Source: Gammaproteobacteria bacterium (GTDB lineage Bacteria; Pseudomonadota; Gammaproteobacteria; SZUA-229). From it: 6,333 bases of DNA. This document shows positions 5,629-6,333 of the stretch, piece after piece. The position numbers and the translations under genes were made by a program. Under the pieces are notes generated by a model. That model saw nothing but the letters and a program-made list of their open reading frames with translations, did no database searches and had not been told where the DNA came from. The DNA is taken from NCBI GenBank assembly GCA_027858635.1, contig JAQICG010000197.1, positions 1 to 6,333 of the forward strand, written 5' to 3'. The number at the start of each line of letters is the position of its first letter. The first letter of the stretch is position 1.

Positions 5629-6282
5629 CTAACCGATAAACCCCGCCTTAGATAACAATTCCAGATTAAGCCCTTCCCTGTTCTCACCTGACGTATGTAA
5701 CAATAAACTTTCCAGATAACGCGCCACCAGATCCACTTCCAGATTGACTTCGTTACCCGGTTTATAACTTTTAATAATAGTTCGCTCCTGCGTATGCGGC
5801 ACTATGTTTATATCAAAGCGATCATCATTTACCGCGTTCACGGTGAGACTCGTGCCATCAATACAGATCGAACCTTTAACGGCAATATAGCGTTGCAGTT
5901 CCGCCGGTACCTGTACGGTGTACCTTGTTGATCGACCATCGTCGCTAATATTAACCACCTTGCCCAAACCGTCAACATGACCGCTGACCAGATGACCGCC
6001 AAGACGCGTGGTGGGCAGCAGGGCTTTTTCAAGATTAACCGGGCTGCCCGTTTTCAAATTTTTGAACGTGGTCAGTGAAACCGTTTCATTGGAAACATCA
6101 GCCTCAAAACTGTGCGCATCAAATTTAACTGCGGTTAAACACACACCATTGACGGCGATACTGTCGCCGAGATGGACGTCGCTCATATCCAGTGCCTGGA
6201 CATCAACTATCAGTCGACTATCACCGCCAACGGCTTCAATACGTCTTACTTTTCCGACTGCTTCAATAATTCCGGTAAACAT
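5629..6282 (-). CDS. ribE: Riboflavin synthase (alpha subunit type)
   Basis: A 217-residue enzyme that dismutates two molecules of dimethylribityllumazine into riboflavin and the ribitylaminouracil precursor (EC 2.5.1.9); called ribC in E. coli. It shows the two tandem lumazine-binding repeats: MFTGIIEAVG at 1-10, NGVCLTA at 45-51 with Cys48, NLEKAL at 83-88 and GGHLVSGHVDG at 95-105 with His102 in the first; DGTSLTVN at 142-149 with Ser145 and NLEVDLVARYLE at 180-191 with Asp184 in the second. Length is typical and the trimer-forming C-terminal helix is present. The start is fixed by MFTGI, the universal N terminus, and AAGGT lies 8 nt upstream. It is the first complete gene of the operon here, 24 nt before ribBA. 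No fusion or damage is seen. Confidence 0.97.
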   Translation of the reverse strand: MFTGIIEAVGKVRRIEAVGGDSRLIVDVQALDMSDVHLGDSIAVNGVCLTAVKFDAHSFEADVSNETVSLTTFKNLKTGSPVNLEKALLPTTRLGGHLVSGHVDGLGKVVNISDDGRSTRYTVQVPAELQRYIAVKGSICIDGTSLTVNAVNDDRFDINIVPHTQERTIIKSYKPGNEVNLEVDLVARYLESLLLHTSGENREGLNLELLSKAGFIG

Positions 6283-6294
6283 TTTTTAGTACCT

Positions 6295-6333
6295 TTAGGC
6301 GTTGCTGAGCGCAATCGTGTAGCTGCTCAGAGG
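6295..6333 (-). CDS. Possible 3' end of the preceding gene (perhaps ribD)
   Basis: One frame entering from the right edge is open for 12 codons (ending ...TIALSNA) and stops with TAA at 6297-6295, 12 nt before the ribE start; the TAA runs into the ribE ribosome-binding site (TAAAGG). Stop-codon placement of this kind is typical of a tight operon, and ribD commonly precedes ribE in gammaproteobacteria. The fragment is too short to identify by sequence, and one other frame is also open across it, so this rests on context only. Confidence 0.28.
   Translation of the reverse strand, partial: PLSSYTIALSNA

Overview
The window reads as chromosomal DNA of a gammaproteobacterium. The inference rests on gene order and on the close match of the encoded motifs to Pseudomonas and E. 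coli type proteins; genus cannot be told. Every gene I can support lies on the minus strand, so transcription runs from the right edge to the left.

Right to middle (6333 to 1302) is a compact riboflavin / thiamine / housekeeping operon. In transcription order it holds a possible scrap of the preceding gene (perhaps ribD), ribE (riboflavin synthase), a ribBA-type gene, ribH (lumazine synthase), nusB (antitermination factor), thiL (thiamine-phosphate kinase), pgpA (phosphatidylglycerophosphatase A) and a small exported retropepsin-like aspartic protease. Spacing is tight: gaps of 24 to 66 nt in the upstream half, then an 8-nt overlap thiL/pgpA and a 4-nt ATGA overlap pgpA/protease. The rib genes make the last steps of riboflavin synthesis: RibB makes the four-carbon unit, RibH condenses it to lumazine, RibE dismutates lumazine to riboflavin.

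The most striking feature is in the ribBA gene. Its reading frame is intact from an ATG at 5604 to the stop at 4495 except for one TAA (5521-5523). That TAA sits exactly where the family has the metal-binding Glu of the DDEDRENEGD motif, one base change from GAA. It is either a real nonsense mutation in a central gene or a sequence error. Separately, the C-terminal GTP cyclohydrolase II-like half lacks the zinc cysteines and active-site motif, so this gene could at best supply RibB activity and RibA must be encoded elsewhere.

Left part (1301 to 1): a 243-nt gap with a perfect 13-bp inverted repeat, then a single-domain SCP2-like (sterol carrier / lipid-binding fold) protein, a strong hairpin terminator, and the first 192 codons of a radical SAM enzyme of the ArsS (arsenosugar biosynthesis) type that runs off the left edge. 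These two genes look functionally unrelated to the rib operon.

I saw no RNA genes, mobile elements, CRISPR array, attachment site or FMN/TPP riboswitch. Apart from the ribBA lesion this is mostly ordinary core genome.
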